Assembly: GCF_015207985.1 (NCBI RefSeq)
Contig: NZ_JADEVV010000011.1
Location: 1-64,000, forward strand
DNA from: Synechocystis salina LEGE 00031
GTDB taxonomy: Bacteria > Cyanobacteriota > Cyanobacteriia > Cyanobacteriales > Microcystaceae
Length of the DNA: 64,000 bases
Direction of reading: 5' to 3'
A program made the translations under genes and the position numbers. The number at the start of each line of letters is the position of its first letter. Position 1 is the first letter of the stretch. Under the pieces are notes generated by a model that searched no databases, was not told where the DNA came from, and saw only the letters and a list, made by a program, of their open reading frames with translations. Shown here piece by piece: positions 39,389-48,482 of this stretch.

Positions 39389-40243
39389 TCAATCCGCGTA
39401 ACTATAGGGATCCGCAGGAGTTGGCACCACTTCCACCGACTGGGCTTCCACCACTACCTGGCGCTTTTCTCCCCCTTGCCTACCTTGGTCCGGTGAACTG
39501 GGTAAGGTTGCGGCCACCATTTGCCCTTGGATGGTTAACCAAGTATCGGGGGGGTACTGGCTACGGGAACCTTCTAAACGGACAGTCAAAGCCACAGGGT
39601 AGGCATCCACTGCACAGCAGGTCAGAATAAAGCGGCTGATGAGGAGATAATTATCTGGCAAATAGTCGGGGTGAACGACAAAGCCCGTTACATTAACCTT
39701 TTGACCGGCGTAAACGTCCGGCTCTGGATAGGCGCTGATGGTGCGGACCCAATCCACCAGGGTGCGGTCTTCCGGCTTGATCTGGGAGGCAAAGCTGGAT
39801 ATCTGGGTTTGGGTAGGGGGCAAAGTGGTACTAATACCCCGTTGGATGGCCAATTGGCTGCTGAAGACAGAGGGAGTGATAAAAAGCCCCATCACGGCTG
39901 TAACCAACAACAGAGCGGTGCCCATGCCCAGGGGTAAAACTGCTACGTGGGTGACACTATCTTGGTTGCCATTCCCACTGCGACGGGCCCTTTTTAACCA
40001 ACGTCTTCCGGTTTGGAACAACCTTAGACCGCCCAAAAACAGCAGGACAAAGCCCGTTACTGTCACCAGTCCAAAGTAGTTGGGGTGAATTAATAGCCTC
40101 AGTTCCCCAGAGACAGAATACTTGAGCATCAACACCCCCCAGGCAAGAATGCCCAGACCGTCCAACTGGTCTAGGACAGACCGGAGGGGGGCAAACTTCT
40201 GGGTTAGGGATTTTACTGCTTTAACAGGAGCGGTCATGGCCAT
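39389..40243 (-). CDS. TIGR03943 family membrane protein
   Basis: A 284-residue protein with two N-terminal spans (about 28-48 and 55-75), a charged loop, another span (about 108-130), and a C-terminal soluble domain (about 165-284) with the family pattern NVTGFVVHPDYLPDNYLLISRFILTC. These proteins (COG3689, YcgQ-like) normally pair with a DUF318 permease (YraQ/YcgR). That partner is not next to this gene. The family is loosely tied to metal or sulfur transport, with no firm role. It lies just downstream of glgC (22-base gap). Confidence 0.75.
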   Translation of the reverse strand: MAMTAPVKAVKSLTQKFAPLRSVLDQLDGLGILAWGVLMLKYSVSGELRLLIHPNYFGLVTVTGFVLLFLGGLRLFQTGRRWLKRARRSGNGNQDSVTHVAVLPLGMGTALLLVTAVMGLFITPSVFSSQLAIQRGISTTLPPTQTQISSFASQIKPEDRTLVDWVRTISAYPEPDVYAGQKVNVTGFVVHPDYLPDNYLLISRFILTCCAVDAYPVALTVRLEGSRSQYPPDTWLTIQGQMVAATLPSSPDQGRQGGEKRQVVVEAQSVEVVPTPADPYSYAD

Positions 40244-40265
40244 AGTGCGAGGAAAGGAACTGGCC

Positions 40266-41555
40266 CTAGATTACCGTGCCATCGGCGATCGTCACATTTT
40301 TGATCACCACCACAATGCCGTTGCGGATGTAAAAGCCCAACTCTTCCCGGTTAGCTTCTTGGACATTTTCTTTGTTGACAATCATGACGTTTTTGCCGAT
40401 GCGGGCATTTTTGTCGATAATCGCCCGTCGAATGGTGGTGTTGGGCCCAATGCCGGCGGGACATTTGCCGTTACTTTCCAAAGATTCCCGTTCCGGGGAC
40501 GATTCATAAAAGTCATTGCCCATTAAGAGGGTATCTTCAATGGTGCAACCGGACTCAATGCGGCTACGGATGCCTAAAACGGAGTGGTGAATGCGGCAAT
40601 CTTTGACGATACAGCCTTCTCCAATCATGGATTCCGTCACGGTGGCGTTCAGCATTTTGGTGGGCGGCAAATAGCGGCCCCTGGTGTAGATGGGGGCATC
40701 TTCGTTGTAGAAGCTGAAGTCGGGATGGGGCTGTTTCGTGAGGGCTAGGTTAGCTTCGTAAAAAGCTTCAATGGTACCTATATCTTCCCAGTAATCATCA
40801 AACAAATAGGCTTGGAGATTATAGTCCTTGGCGGAATCGGGAATGATTTCTTTGCCAAAGTCAGTGGCGCTTTCGTATTTCTCCAGTAGGTTGTGCAGTA
40901 CTTCTTTTTTGAAGACGTAAATGCCCATGGAGGCAATGTAGGGATTGAGCTTAGCCTTTTCTGGGCTCAGACCGAGGAGGGTGGTGTCCACCTGCATTTG
41001 GCGCAGGGCATCTCCTTTCGGTTTTTCAGAAAAATTGACTACCCTGCCTTGGGCGTCTATTTTCATCAGGCCTAATTCGGGGGCTTTCTTGTCATCTACG
41101 GGGACAACGGAAAGGGTGATGTCGGCGTTAGTTTCCCGGTGGCGTCGAACAAATTGGGCATAGTCCATGCGATAAAGATGATCGCCGGAGAGAATGAGAT
41201 ACTCATCCACGTCCCATTCCCCCAGCAACCAAAGATATTGACGCACCGCATCAGCCGTACCTTGGAACCATTCGGGACTGTCCTTGGTTTGTTGGGCGGC
41301 TAGCACCTCCACAAAGCCTTCCTGGAAACCGGCAAAATTGTATGCCCTAGTCAAATGGCGGTTTAGGGAGGCGGAATTAAACTGGGTGAGGACGTAAATT
41401 TTAACGATTTCTGAGTTGATGCAATTACTGACGGGGATATCAATGAGGCGATACTTTCCGGCCAAGGGGACTGCGGGTTTGGCTCTGAGTTTGGTTAAAG
41501 GATAGAGGCGGGTCCCGGCCCCACCGCCCAGGATAATCGCTAAGACACGTTTCAC
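40266..41555 (-). CDS. glgC: Glucose-1-phosphate adenylyltransferase (ADP-glucose pyrophosphorylase)
   Basis: Makes ADP-glucose from glucose-1-phosphate and ATP, the committed step of glycogen synthesis. The GTG at 41555 gives [20 protein letters not shown], the usual cyanobacterial start, with GAGAGG 8 bases upstream; an ATG at 41585 would add 10 residues ([10 protein letters not shown]) and is the start I recall for PCC 6803 slr1176. Seen: [48 protein letters not shown] and the C-terminal beta-helix region with the activator-binding IDKNARIG. Redox and 3-phosphoglycerate control are known for the family. Confidence 0.95.
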   Translation of the reverse strand: MKRVLAIILGGGAGTRLYPLTKLRAKPAVPLAGKYRLIDIPVSNCINSEIVKIYVLTQFNSASLNRHLTRAYNFAGFQEGFVEVLAAQQTKDSPEWFQGTADAVRQYLWLLGEWDVDEYLILSGDHLYRMDYAQFVRRHRETNADITLSVVPVDDKKAPELGLMKIDAQGRVVNFSEKPKGDALRQMQVDTTLLGLSPEKAKLNPYIASMGIYVFKKEVLHNLLEKYESATDFGKEIIPDSAKDYNLQAYLFDDYWEDIGTIEAFYEANLALTKQPHPDFSFYNEDAPIYTRGRYLPPTKMLNATVTESMIGEGCIVKDCRIHHSVLGIRSRIESGCTIEDTLLMGNDFYESSPERESLESNGKCPAGIGPNTTIRRAIIDKNARIGKNVMIVNKENVQEANREELGFYIRNGIVVVIKNVTIADGTVI

Positions 41556-41585
41556 AAGCAGACCTCTCGATTGCCAACAACACAC

Positions 41586-41915
41586 TTCGAAGTCAAGTGT
41601 AGAACCGACGGGGACATCTGGAAAGGGAATCTGGACGGAAATTCCGGCTAGCCAGCGGGTTTTAATGCCCCAGGTAGCAATGGCGATCGCCGTTAGGATT
41701 CGGGGCCAAGTTGGGGGATCACTTTTGGGGTACGGATAACCGAAACGGCGAAGATCGGAAACTGCCGCTGAGTAAACTGTCCCTGGCTTCGTATGATGAT
41801 GGGGTTACCCCCATTGCTGGGGAACTGGGCAAATCTGGGGAGCTGATCGGGTTCCTGGAAGTTTTGCCAGTCTACTAAATTTCCTAAACATCCTAAACAT
41901 TAAATCTAAAGACCT
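41586..41915. promoter_or_regulatory. Divergent gap between glgC and htpG
   Basis: About 330 bases with one HIP1 octamer near 41681. It must hold both promoters. No CIRCE inverted repeat (TTAGCACTC-N9-GAGTGCTAA) is seen, so HrcA control of htpG is not supported here. Confidence 0.45.
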
Positions 41916-43886
41916 ATGGCAGTACTCGAAAAAGGCAATATCACGATCCACACCGAGAATATTTTCCCGATTATTAAAAAGTCTCTCTACACTGACCATG
42001 AAATCTTTTTGAGGGAACTGATCTCCAACGCCGTTGATGCCATCAGCAAACGGAAAATGGCCGCCTTCGCCAGCGACGGGGCCCAGGAAGTGCCGGATCC
42101 CCAAATCACTTTGGTGGTAGACAAGGCTAATAAGACCCTTTCCATTACCGATAACGGCATTGGCATGACCGTCGATGAGGTGAAAAAATATATTAACCAA
42201 GTAGCCTTTTCCAGTGCGGAGGAGTTCATCGAAAAGTTCCAAAAGTCCGCCAATGATCTGATCGGTCACTTTGGTTTGGGCTTTTACTCCGCTTTCATGG
42301 TGTCCCAAAAAGTGGAAATTGATACCCTTTCCTATCAAGAAGGGGCCCAGGCGGTGCATTGGAGTTGTGATGGTTCACCGGAGTTTGAACTAACCGATTC
42401 CGATCGCCAACAGGTGGGGACCACCGTCACCCTAACCCTATTAGATGATGAACAGGAATATTTAGAAGCCGGTCGCATTCGCCAATTGGTAAAAACCTAC
42501 TCTGATTTTATGGCGGTGCCCATCCGCTTTGAAGGGGAAACGTTAAATAAGCAACGGGCCATCTGGAAGGAATCCCCCCAGAATCTAACCAAGGAAGATT
42601 ACCTGGAGTTTTACCGCTACCTGTACCCTTTCCAGGAAGATCCGCTGCTGTGGGTACATCTCAACACCGATTACCCATTTTTGCTCAACGGTATTCTTTA
42701 TTTCCCCAAATTACGTCCCGATGTGGATGTGTCCAAGGGGCAAATAAAACTTTTCTGCAACCAGGTTTTTGTCAGTGACCATTGCGAGGAAGTCATTCCC
42801 GAATTTTTGATGCCGCTCCGGGGAGTAATTGACAGTCCCGATATTCCCCTTAACGTTTCCCGCAGTGCCCTCACCAACCACCGCACCGTGCGCCGCATTG
42901 CCGACTACATTGCCAAAAAAGTTGGCGATCGCCTCAAATCTTTGTATGACGAAAATCCCGAAGAATATTTGAAATGTTGGGAAGACATTGGCACCTTTGT
43001 CAAATTTGGCTCCCTGCGAGAAGATAAGTTCAAACAACAGGTGGAAGACCTGTTACTCTACCGCACCACCTACAAAGCCGAAGTTACCGAGCCTAAAGTG
43101 GAAGTTTTAACGGAAGATGGTGATGCCTGGTCCGATGCCCAACAGGATGATGGCGTTAATCCCTACGAAAAAGAGGGCTACACCAGCTTAAAGCGTTACT
43201 TGGCCAGGAATAAGGAACGCCACGAAAATCGGGTTTTCTACTGCACCGATCAGAGCACCCAAGCGACCTATGTGGAACTGTATAAAAATCAGGGCATTGA
43301 AGTCCTGTTTATGGATTCCTTCATTGACACCAATTACTTCATTCCCTTCCTGGAAAAAGAGTACAGTGACGTCAAATTTTCCCGGGTCGATTCAGAACTG
43401 GATCAAAGTCTGATTGAAGAGGACAAGGCCAGCGACATTGTCGATCCGGCCACCAACAAATCCCGCAGTGAGCAAATTAAGGAAATTTTTGAAAAGGCCC
43501 TCAACAATCCCAACATCAACATCAAAACCCAATCCCTAAAATCCGACGATCCCCAATCTACGCCCCCCGCTATGGTGTTATTGCCGGAAGCAATGCGCCG
43601 CCTCCAGGAAATGACCGCCATGATGCAACAGCAAGCCATGGCTTTCCCGGAGCAACATGTGCTGGCGATCAACACCAATCATCCTCTGATTCAAAACATT
43701 CTGTCCCTCAGCCAAGGCAGTATTGTCACCGGCAGTGGAGAATCTCCTTCAGCAGAATTAGCCAAGTCCCTTTGTCAACACGTTTATGACCTGGCATTAA
43801 TGGCCCAAAAAGGTTTTGATGCGGAGGGCATGAAGGGTTTCATTGAGCGTTCCAATGCGGTGTTAACCCGTTTGACCAAACAGTAA
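41916..43886 (+). CDS. htpG: Molecular chaperone HtpG (Hsp90)
   Basis: A 656-residue Hsp90. GHKL ATPase motifs: ELISNAVDAISK (about 31-42), DNGIGMT (about 75-81) and GHFGLGFYSAFMV (about 113-125). The middle domain follows (YPFLLNGILYFPKL, then the NVSRSALTN catalytic loop) and a C-terminal dimerisation part with a Gln/Met-rich segment. In cyanobacteria HtpG helps in heat, cold and oxidative stress and in phycobilisome linker and tetrapyrrole proteins. The ATG at 41916 starts MAVLEKGNITIHTENIF, as in relatives. Recalled as sll0430. Confidence 0.97.
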   Translation: MAVLEKGNITIHTENIFPIIKKSLYTDHEIFLRELISNAVDAISKRKMAAFASDGAQEVPDPQITLVVDKANKTLSITDNGIGMTVDEVKKYINQVAFSSAEEFIEKFQKSANDLIGHFGLGFYSAFMVSQKVEIDTLSYQEGAQAVHWSCDGSPEFELTDSDRQQVGTTVTLTLLDDEQEYLEAGRIRQLVKTYSDFMAVPIRFEGETLNKQRAIWKESPQNLTKEDYLEFYRYLYPFQEDPLLWVHLNTDYPFLLNGILYFPKLRPDVDVSKGQIKLFCNQVFVSDHCEEVIPEFLMPLRGVIDSPDIPLNVSRSALTNHRTVRRIADYIAKKVGDRLKSLYDENPEEYLKCWEDIGTFVKFGSLREDKFKQQVEDLLLYRTTYKAEVTEPKVEVLTEDGDAWSDAQQDDGVNPYEKEGYTSLKRYLARNKERHENRVFYCTDQSTQATYVELYKNQGIEVLFMDSFIDTNYFIPFLEKEYSDVKFSRVDSELDQSLIEEDKASDIVDPATNKSRSEQIKEIFEKALNNPNINIKTQSLKSDDPQSTPPAMVLLPEAMRRLQEMTAMMQQQAMAFPEQHVLAINTNHPLIQNILSLSQGSIVTGSGESPSAELAKSLCQHVYDLALMAQKGFDAEGMKGFIERSNAVLTRLTKQ

Positions 43887-43923
43887 ATTTTTGACAAAAT
43901 AACATCAAAAATTACCTGGAAAC

Positions 43924-43970
43924 AGGGGGCAGCCAATCCTACTTTTTTGGAGGTTTCCCCCTCTTTTTTT
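43924..43970 (+). terminator. Possible Rho-independent terminator of htpG
   Basis: GGGGG near 43925 can pair with CCCCC near 43959, over a long loop, followed by TCTTTTTTT. It lies about 40 bases after the stop. The loop is long, so the assignment is tentative. Confidence 0.4.
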
Positions 43971-44136
43971 AAATGAACTGGAGCTAATCTAATCGAGAAT
44001 GTTGGGATACAATCAGATTAAGCTTTAGTGTTATCAAGAATATTATTAATGGTTTAATCTAAAACGATGCGGACTCTAATCCAACAGTAAATTGAAGTAA
44101 CTTGCTATTTTAATTTAATACAAAATTAATAAAACA

Positions 44137-45294
44137 ATGACAAATACTCCAAAAAGAAATCTGAAACCAACTTTTCAGTTGACTCCTGTAGACAAACCAG
44201 ACATGTCTCCTTACTTATTTCATTTAACGACAAAGGATAATCTTATTCAGATTCTTAAAGATAAATTTTTAAAATTACAAAAACCTCGCGGTAGTCACTC
44301 AGACAAACATGATTATGCAATGGTTTGTTTTACAGAAAGTCCACCTTTTGCATTAGATTTTTTTAGATATAGGTGGAATGACAATAAGGATAGAGATGAT
44401 TTAAAATACGGAATAGGTTTTAGCAAGGAAAAAATGGTTAGAAAAGGAGTTCGTCCAACTGCTTATTTTGATAGAGAGTTAATAAAACTTGTCCAATGGC
44501 TTCAAGAAAAATTGAATAATAATAAAGAAAAGTATGAAGTAGAAAATAAAGAGATGCATAAATTGGCAGGACAGATATCACCGTTAATTTTTGGAAATAT
44601 AAATAGTCGAAATAATTTACAAGGTTATTCATGGGAAAGAGAATGGCGGTACACAAAGGGAAACAAAGAAGACATAGAAAAAGAAACTGAGGAGGAATAT
44701 AAATTAAAATTTAATTATGACGAGATAACATATATTTGTTGTCCTGACGAAGATAAAAGGCAGATTCAGGAAATAGTTGGAAATACTCCAAATATCAAAT
44801 ACTTGAAGACTTGGGAGGAATATAATGAAATAATTGATTTTTTGAGCGCAAAAGATTCCTATCAAGAAGATGAAGTAGAAGAATTAGAAGAAAAGCAACA
44901 TCGTATTAGAAATTTGATTATCCGTTACGAATCAGGCTATCAACAGATAGACAAATTAAAAGAACATCTAGATCATATAACTGAAAGCATAGAAGATAAA
45001 ATAGAACGGCAAAATATTATTAATATAATCTCAAATAAACTCGGAAAAGATGCAGCTACCGGAGGGGTAGAAAAAATAATAAAAAAGAGTAATATGAGCA
45101 TAGAACGTATTGTTAATAATCTTGCTTATACTCTTTGTAGTGAATATACAGACCCAGGTCGCTTTTTATTTAAGAGCATAGAAAAAGACTACTACACTAC
45201 CTGTTCTGAAGATAAAAAAATAGATGAAGTTAATAAACAAAAAAATAAAATCATGGGTGAACTTGACCAATTTAGAAAAATAGCTGGATCTTGA
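44137..45294 (+). CDS. AbiGi-like candidate abortive-infection protein in an AT-rich islet
   Basis: A 385-residue protein that stands out by low GC and Lys/Asn/Ile-rich coding. The N-terminal domain carries LFHLTTKDNLIQIL (27-40), YAMVCFTESPP (60-70), YGIGFSKEKMVRKGVRPTAY (91-110) and WEREWRYTKG (166-175). These pieces match my recollection of the AbiGi abortive phage-resistance family (PF10899). The His-Thr, Tyr and Glu pieces may mark an ADP-ribosyltransferase-like fold, which is speculation. The rest (about 235-300) is coiled coil, then a helical tail. No partner, integrase or repeat lies beside it. The start at ATG 44137 has no good ribosome binding site. Function is inferred. Confidence 0.65.
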   Translation: MTNTPKRNLKPTFQLTPVDKPDMSPYLFHLTTKDNLIQILKDKFLKLQKPRGSHSDKHDYAMVCFTESPPFALDFFRYRWNDNKDRDDLKYGIGFSKEKMVRKGVRPTAYFDRELIKLVQWLQEKLNNNKEKYEVENKEMHKLAGQISPLIFGNINSRNNLQGYSWEREWRYTKGNKEDIEKETEEEYKLKFNYDEITYICCPDEDKRQIQEIVGNTPNIKYLKTWEEYNEIIDFLSAKDSYQEDEVEELEEKQHRIRNLIIRYESGYQQIDKLKEHLDHITESIEDKIERQNIINIISNKLGKDAATGGVEKIIKKSNMSIERIVNNLAYTLCSEYTDPGRFLFKSIEKDYYTTCSEDKKIDEVNKQKNKIMGELDQFRKIAGS

Positions 45295-45458
45295 AGTCTG
45301 ATTGCTTGCGAAAAATCATGCCTACTTGAAATAAAATTAAGCCAATAAAGTTTTATATTAGGTCTGTATTAAAAATATATTATTTTACACCCTAATAATC
45401 CCCAGCTCATGCAATTAAATGCTAACTGGGGAAAAAAATTAGATTTCTGTGATTACGG

Positions 45459-46118
45459 CTAGGCAACTACGGCAAATAATTCCTCAAAGGACTGTACGGG
45501 AATATCCGGCTTACTGATAATTTCAACAATTTTATTTTTGGCACTAGGAGAAAGGAGAGATTCCACACAGACCTCTGCTACTTTTTGTCGGGGAATACTA
45601 CCATCAAATAATGTATCCGCCCCGGCCATAACAATGGCATTGTCGTTATCCTCATTTTTGAGTCCTCCTGGCCGCACAATGGTGTAGGGCACACCGCTCT
45701 GACGGAGATAATTTTCGCCCCACTGTTTCCAGACCAAAATTAGACCGAACAGGTTGAGGGGATGGAAGAAATTGGATACACAGAGGGAAGAGACCAGCAC
45801 CAATTGTTCAATGTCGCTGGCCTTGGCCACATCCACTAGGTTGCGGGTACCCAAATAATCCACTTTAAATGGCCCGGTCAAATCCACACTCGGCCTGGCT
45901 CCGGCCGCACTAATCACCGTAGTGCAATCGGCGATCGCCGCTTTGATAGTTTCCGGTTCCAACAAATCCCCCACCATAATTTCCGTCCCTGGGGGCAATA
46001 CCGCTTTAGCACTGTCATAGTTCCGTACCAAAGCCCGCACTGCAATTTGGCGATCGACTAGGGTGTTGACAACCCGTTTGCCCGTTTCTCCGGTGGCACC
46101 GACAACTAAAACTTTCAT
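45459..46118 (-). CDS. NAD(P)-binding NmrA-like atypical SDR
   Basis: A 219-residue Rossmann protein of the atypical SDR type (NmrA/Ycf39/Tic62-like). The N-terminal VLVVGATGETGKRVVNTLVD (about 3-22) has the glycine motif GATGxTG. Further on are VGDLLEPET (about 53-61), AGARP and VRPGGLKNE. These features suggest NADP-binding in the cytoplasm or at the thylakoid surface. The ATG at 46118 (MKVLVVGATG) is preferred over an upstream TTG- or ATG-like extension. It lies 49 bases downstream of the glycosylase-like gene. Substrate unknown. Related to sll1218/ycf39 relatives but shorter. Confidence 0.85.
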   Translation of the reverse strand: MKVLVVGATGETGKRVVNTLVDRQIAVRALVRNYDSAKAVLPPGTEIMVGDLLEPETIKAAIADCTTVISAAGARPSVDLTGPFKVDYLGTRNLVDVAKASDIEQLVLVSSLCVSNFFHPLNLFGLILVWKQWGENYLRQSGVPYTIVRPGGLKNEDNDNAIVMAGADTLFDGSIPRQKVAEVCVESLLSPSAKNKIVEIISKPDIPVQSFEELFAVVA

Positions 46119-46167
46119 AGGTAAATTTGATGGATTCTGGAGTAATGTAACCGCCCTCAACCTAGAG

Positions 46168-46845
46168 CTAGAAAGCAATTTCCGCCAAGCGGCGTTGCAA
46201 CATTTGGGGAAATTGGCCGTAGTACCGCTTATTTAACGGTGAAGGATGGGGTAAAGGCATTAATTTAACAATTTTTTGACTACTTTTGCCCGCTCCTGTG
46301 TTGGCTTTGATCAACACATCTAAGGAAGATTCATAGCGATCGCCACCCCGGAAAAATTCATCCAACTGTCCCTTAGCGCCATAGGGGGCGAACCATTTAA
46401 AAGCTTCCGTTCCTAGGGTAATAATTTGTTTGCCCTGCCAATGGAACACCAATAACTGCTCCACAAAAGGACGAAACCGCTCCTTCACCTTAACGGAATA
46501 GGCCTTATTCTCCGGGGGTTTGTAGGGCACTGTATTGGTAAGCAAAATCCTTTGGCAAACAGTTTGCAGATCGTCTTGACCTTTGGGCGTCCGACCTTGC
46601 CAAGCTTCAAAAAAGCCCTTCCTCACTAAGCGGCCCGCCGCTCCGATCAAGGGTTGTCCTTGGCGTACCTCATCCGCTCCCAGATCTCGACCAAAAAAAC
46701 AAAGCTGACTGCCCAGATTCCCTCCGAACAAAATCGGCTCTAGGGCATCCTTGCTGGCCTGCTGGTAAATGGGAGAATCTAAGGGAAAAGGCTCCCGTTC
46801 TGCTTCTTGACGAATACTACGGATCAGGGTTTGAAGCTCTGACAT
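46168..46845 (-). CDS. Uracil-DNA glycosylase family protein
   Basis: A 225-residue protein of the uracil-DNA glycosylase superfamily. The first motif, GRDLGADEVRQGQPLIGAAG (about 51-70), is that of family 4-like enzymes, in which the loop has GxxGxxE and the phosphate/uracil contact FVG-like PLIG, and the last, PLPHPSPLNKRYY (about 201-213), is the HPSP loop. Four cysteines of the typical iron-sulfur family-4 enzymes are not evident (only two Cys are seen), so it is a variant. The ATG at 46845 is preferred. Followed by the NmrA-like gene. Recalled as sll1217. Confidence 0.75.
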   Translation of the reverse strand: MSELQTLIRSIRQEAEREPFPLDSPIYQQASKDALEPILFGGNLGSQLCFFGRDLGADEVRQGQPLIGAAGRLVRKGFFEAWQGRTPKGQDDLQTVCQRILLTNTVPYKPPENKAYSVKVKERFRPFVEQLLVFHWQGKQIITLGTEAFKWFAPYGAKGQLDEFFRGGDRYESSLDVLIKANTGAGKSSQKIVKLMPLPHPSPLNKRYYGQFPQMLQRRLAEIAF

Positions 46846-47079
46846 GGAAAAACTGAATAACTGATTGGCAAGAGAATTGGCAAAGGAAACTAGGCACCCA
46901 GGGCCCAATTTAGGGAGAAATGTCCCAGGGCCACAGACAGCTAAATGTTAAAGACTGTTGCAGAAGCGTGCGTCTCCGCTAATGCCATGGTAGTTTTTAT
47001 AGGGATCCCAAGTCCCTCGGTTGGATACTTTTCAGTTATTTTTTTAGTTAACAGCATTGCTCAAGGAGGAAAAAGGACA

Positions 47080-47274
47080 GTGTCAGCGACCCCGGTAGAT
47101 CTTCCCCAGCCCCAAGAAGCCATCAGTGATTACGTGGCGGAATTGCAACTGCACATGACTCTCCAGGCCCGTAACCTGGTGCCTACCCTAACCCAAGCCC
47201 CCGGGCCATGCCATAGCCTTGTGCATGAAAGCCAAGCCATGGTGGAAAAAATTATCTCCCGCCAGCGTCGTTAG
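47080..47274 (+). CDS. Small hypothetical protein, 64 aa, GTG start
   Basis: The longer frame from 46945 is not supported; AAGGAGG at 47063-47069 lies 10 bases before a GTG at 47080, giving a 64-residue protein that starts SATPVDLPQPQEAISDYVAE after the initiator. It contains a helical AISDYVAELQLHMTLQA and a basic end (ISRQRR). No family recognised. The clear ribosome binding site makes it a likely real gene. Function unknown. Confidence 0.6.
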   Translation: MSATPVDLPQPQEAISDYVAELQLHMTLQARNLVPTLTQAPGPCHSLVHESQAMVEKIISRQRR

Positions 47275-47544
47275 GAAGTTTTCTTAGTACTTCCTGATAT
47301 TCTCTGCAGCAGAGTCAAGCCAAGAAGTTTTCATTTCGTCCTGAATAATGGTTTCCCCGATGGCCTACCAATGGTTGTCGACGATGGTGGTATAATCCTG
47401 ACTTTGCTGCATCAAAAATGGTGCGTCACAAAAAAGCCCAAACCTAGAGATGGAAGGTAGCAGTGCCTGTGTGGTTGGACCAAGGTCAGACCTGAAGCAA
47501 TCTGCTCCCCCATGGTTCGCGGTTCTGAACTTTATTGGAAGCCC

Positions 47545-48456
47545 ATGATCAAAAATCGTTTTCCCTGGCTAAAAGTTGGCGCCCTTGCCACCAGCGCTGC
47601 CCTGTTAAGCACCACCCCGGCCTTAGCCGACCAGCCAGAAACCTTTGCCAGCGTTGACTATTTTCAGGGTAGGCAGTCAGTTCCCATCGAAGTGGAAATG
47701 CCAACGGGGGGATTTGGCAACATTGGTTCCCCTATTTACCAAGGGGCTTGCCCTGCTACCTTTGAACCCATTGTGCAGCGCATTGTGGGGGCCAAGGCCA
47801 TCGCCAACTGGGGGGTATTGGTGGAACGATTGGACGATCGCCGGGTGCTATATAGCCATAACGAAAATAAGTTCTTTATTCCTGCTTCCAACGCGAAGAT
47901 TTTCACCACAGCGGCGGCTCTACAAAGGTTGGGTCCCAACGCCACAGTGCGTTCCCAGCCCCTGCGTAACTGGGTAATGACCACCAATAAACGCTCCAAC
48001 AACAGCTATGCAGAACTGTTGCTCAACACCGTGGGGGGGCCAGGGGCCGTTAAAGCGGCGGTGGCAGAATTGGGGGTTAATCCCCAGGGTTTTCGAGTGG
48101 CAGACGGTTCTGGTTTGTCCCGCAATAATGCGGCTACGCCCCGCTCCCTAGTAGATACCCTCCAGGCCATGTACCGCAGCAATAACAGCAGTTTATTTGT
48201 TTCTTCGATGCCGATCGCCGGTCAGGACGGTACTTTAGCCCGGCGCATGAAAGCCACCACGGCCCAAAATAACGTCTTTGCTAAAACAGGAACCCTGCGG
48301 GGGGTACGGGCTCTGTCCGGCTATGCCAACACCCCTGCCCACGGCACTGTGGTTTTCAGCATTTTGGCCAACGATTGGAGCCGCTCCGGAGATAACCTCG
48401 TGCGGGCCATTGACCAGTTAGTGGTGCAAATTAATAATATGGGAGCCTGCGACTAA
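47545..48456 (+). CDS. S13-family D-alanyl-D-alanine carboxypeptidase, compact PBP4-like
   Basis: A 303-residue periplasmic enzyme. Signal peptide to about ALADQ (29-30), then catalytic SNAK (S115-K118), SNN (151-153) and KTG (247-249). All three penicillin-binding motifs are intact. In E. coli PBP4 about 200 residues of domains II and III separate the first two motifs; here only about 32 do, so the inserted domains are absent. It should trim peptidoglycan pentapeptides or cross-links and bind beta-lactams. The ATG at 47545 (MIKNRFPWLK) is preferred to 47512. Recalled as slr0804. Confidence 0.85.
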   Translation: MIKNRFPWLKVGALATSAALLSTTPALADQPETFASVDYFQGRQSVPIEVEMPTGGFGNIGSPIYQGACPATFEPIVQRIVGAKAIANWGVLVERLDDRRVLYSHNENKFFIPASNAKIFTTAAALQRLGPNATVRSQPLRNWVMTTNKRSNNSYAELLLNTVGGPGAVKAAVAELGVNPQGFRVADGSGLSRNNAATPRSLVDTLQAMYRSNNSSLFVSSMPIAGQDGTLARRMKATTAQNNVFAKTGTLRGVRALSGYANTPAHGTVVFSILANDWSRSGDNLVRAIDQLVVQINNMGACD

Positions 48457-48482
48457 TCCATAGTTAGTAAGGGATCACAGCA

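Noticed and set aside
41586-41915. HrcA/CIRCE operator upstream of htpG
   Set aside because: No TTAGCACTC-N9-GAGTGCTAA inverted repeat is present.
45400-45431. CCCCAG/CTGGGG stem near the end of the NmrA-like gene
   Set aside because: The A/T run stands on the wrong side for a terminator on the minus strand, and on the plus strand A's, not T's, follow.
46945-47079. N-terminal extension of the 64-aa protein
   Set aside because: No ribosome binding site at 46945, while AAGGAGG lies before the GTG at 47080.
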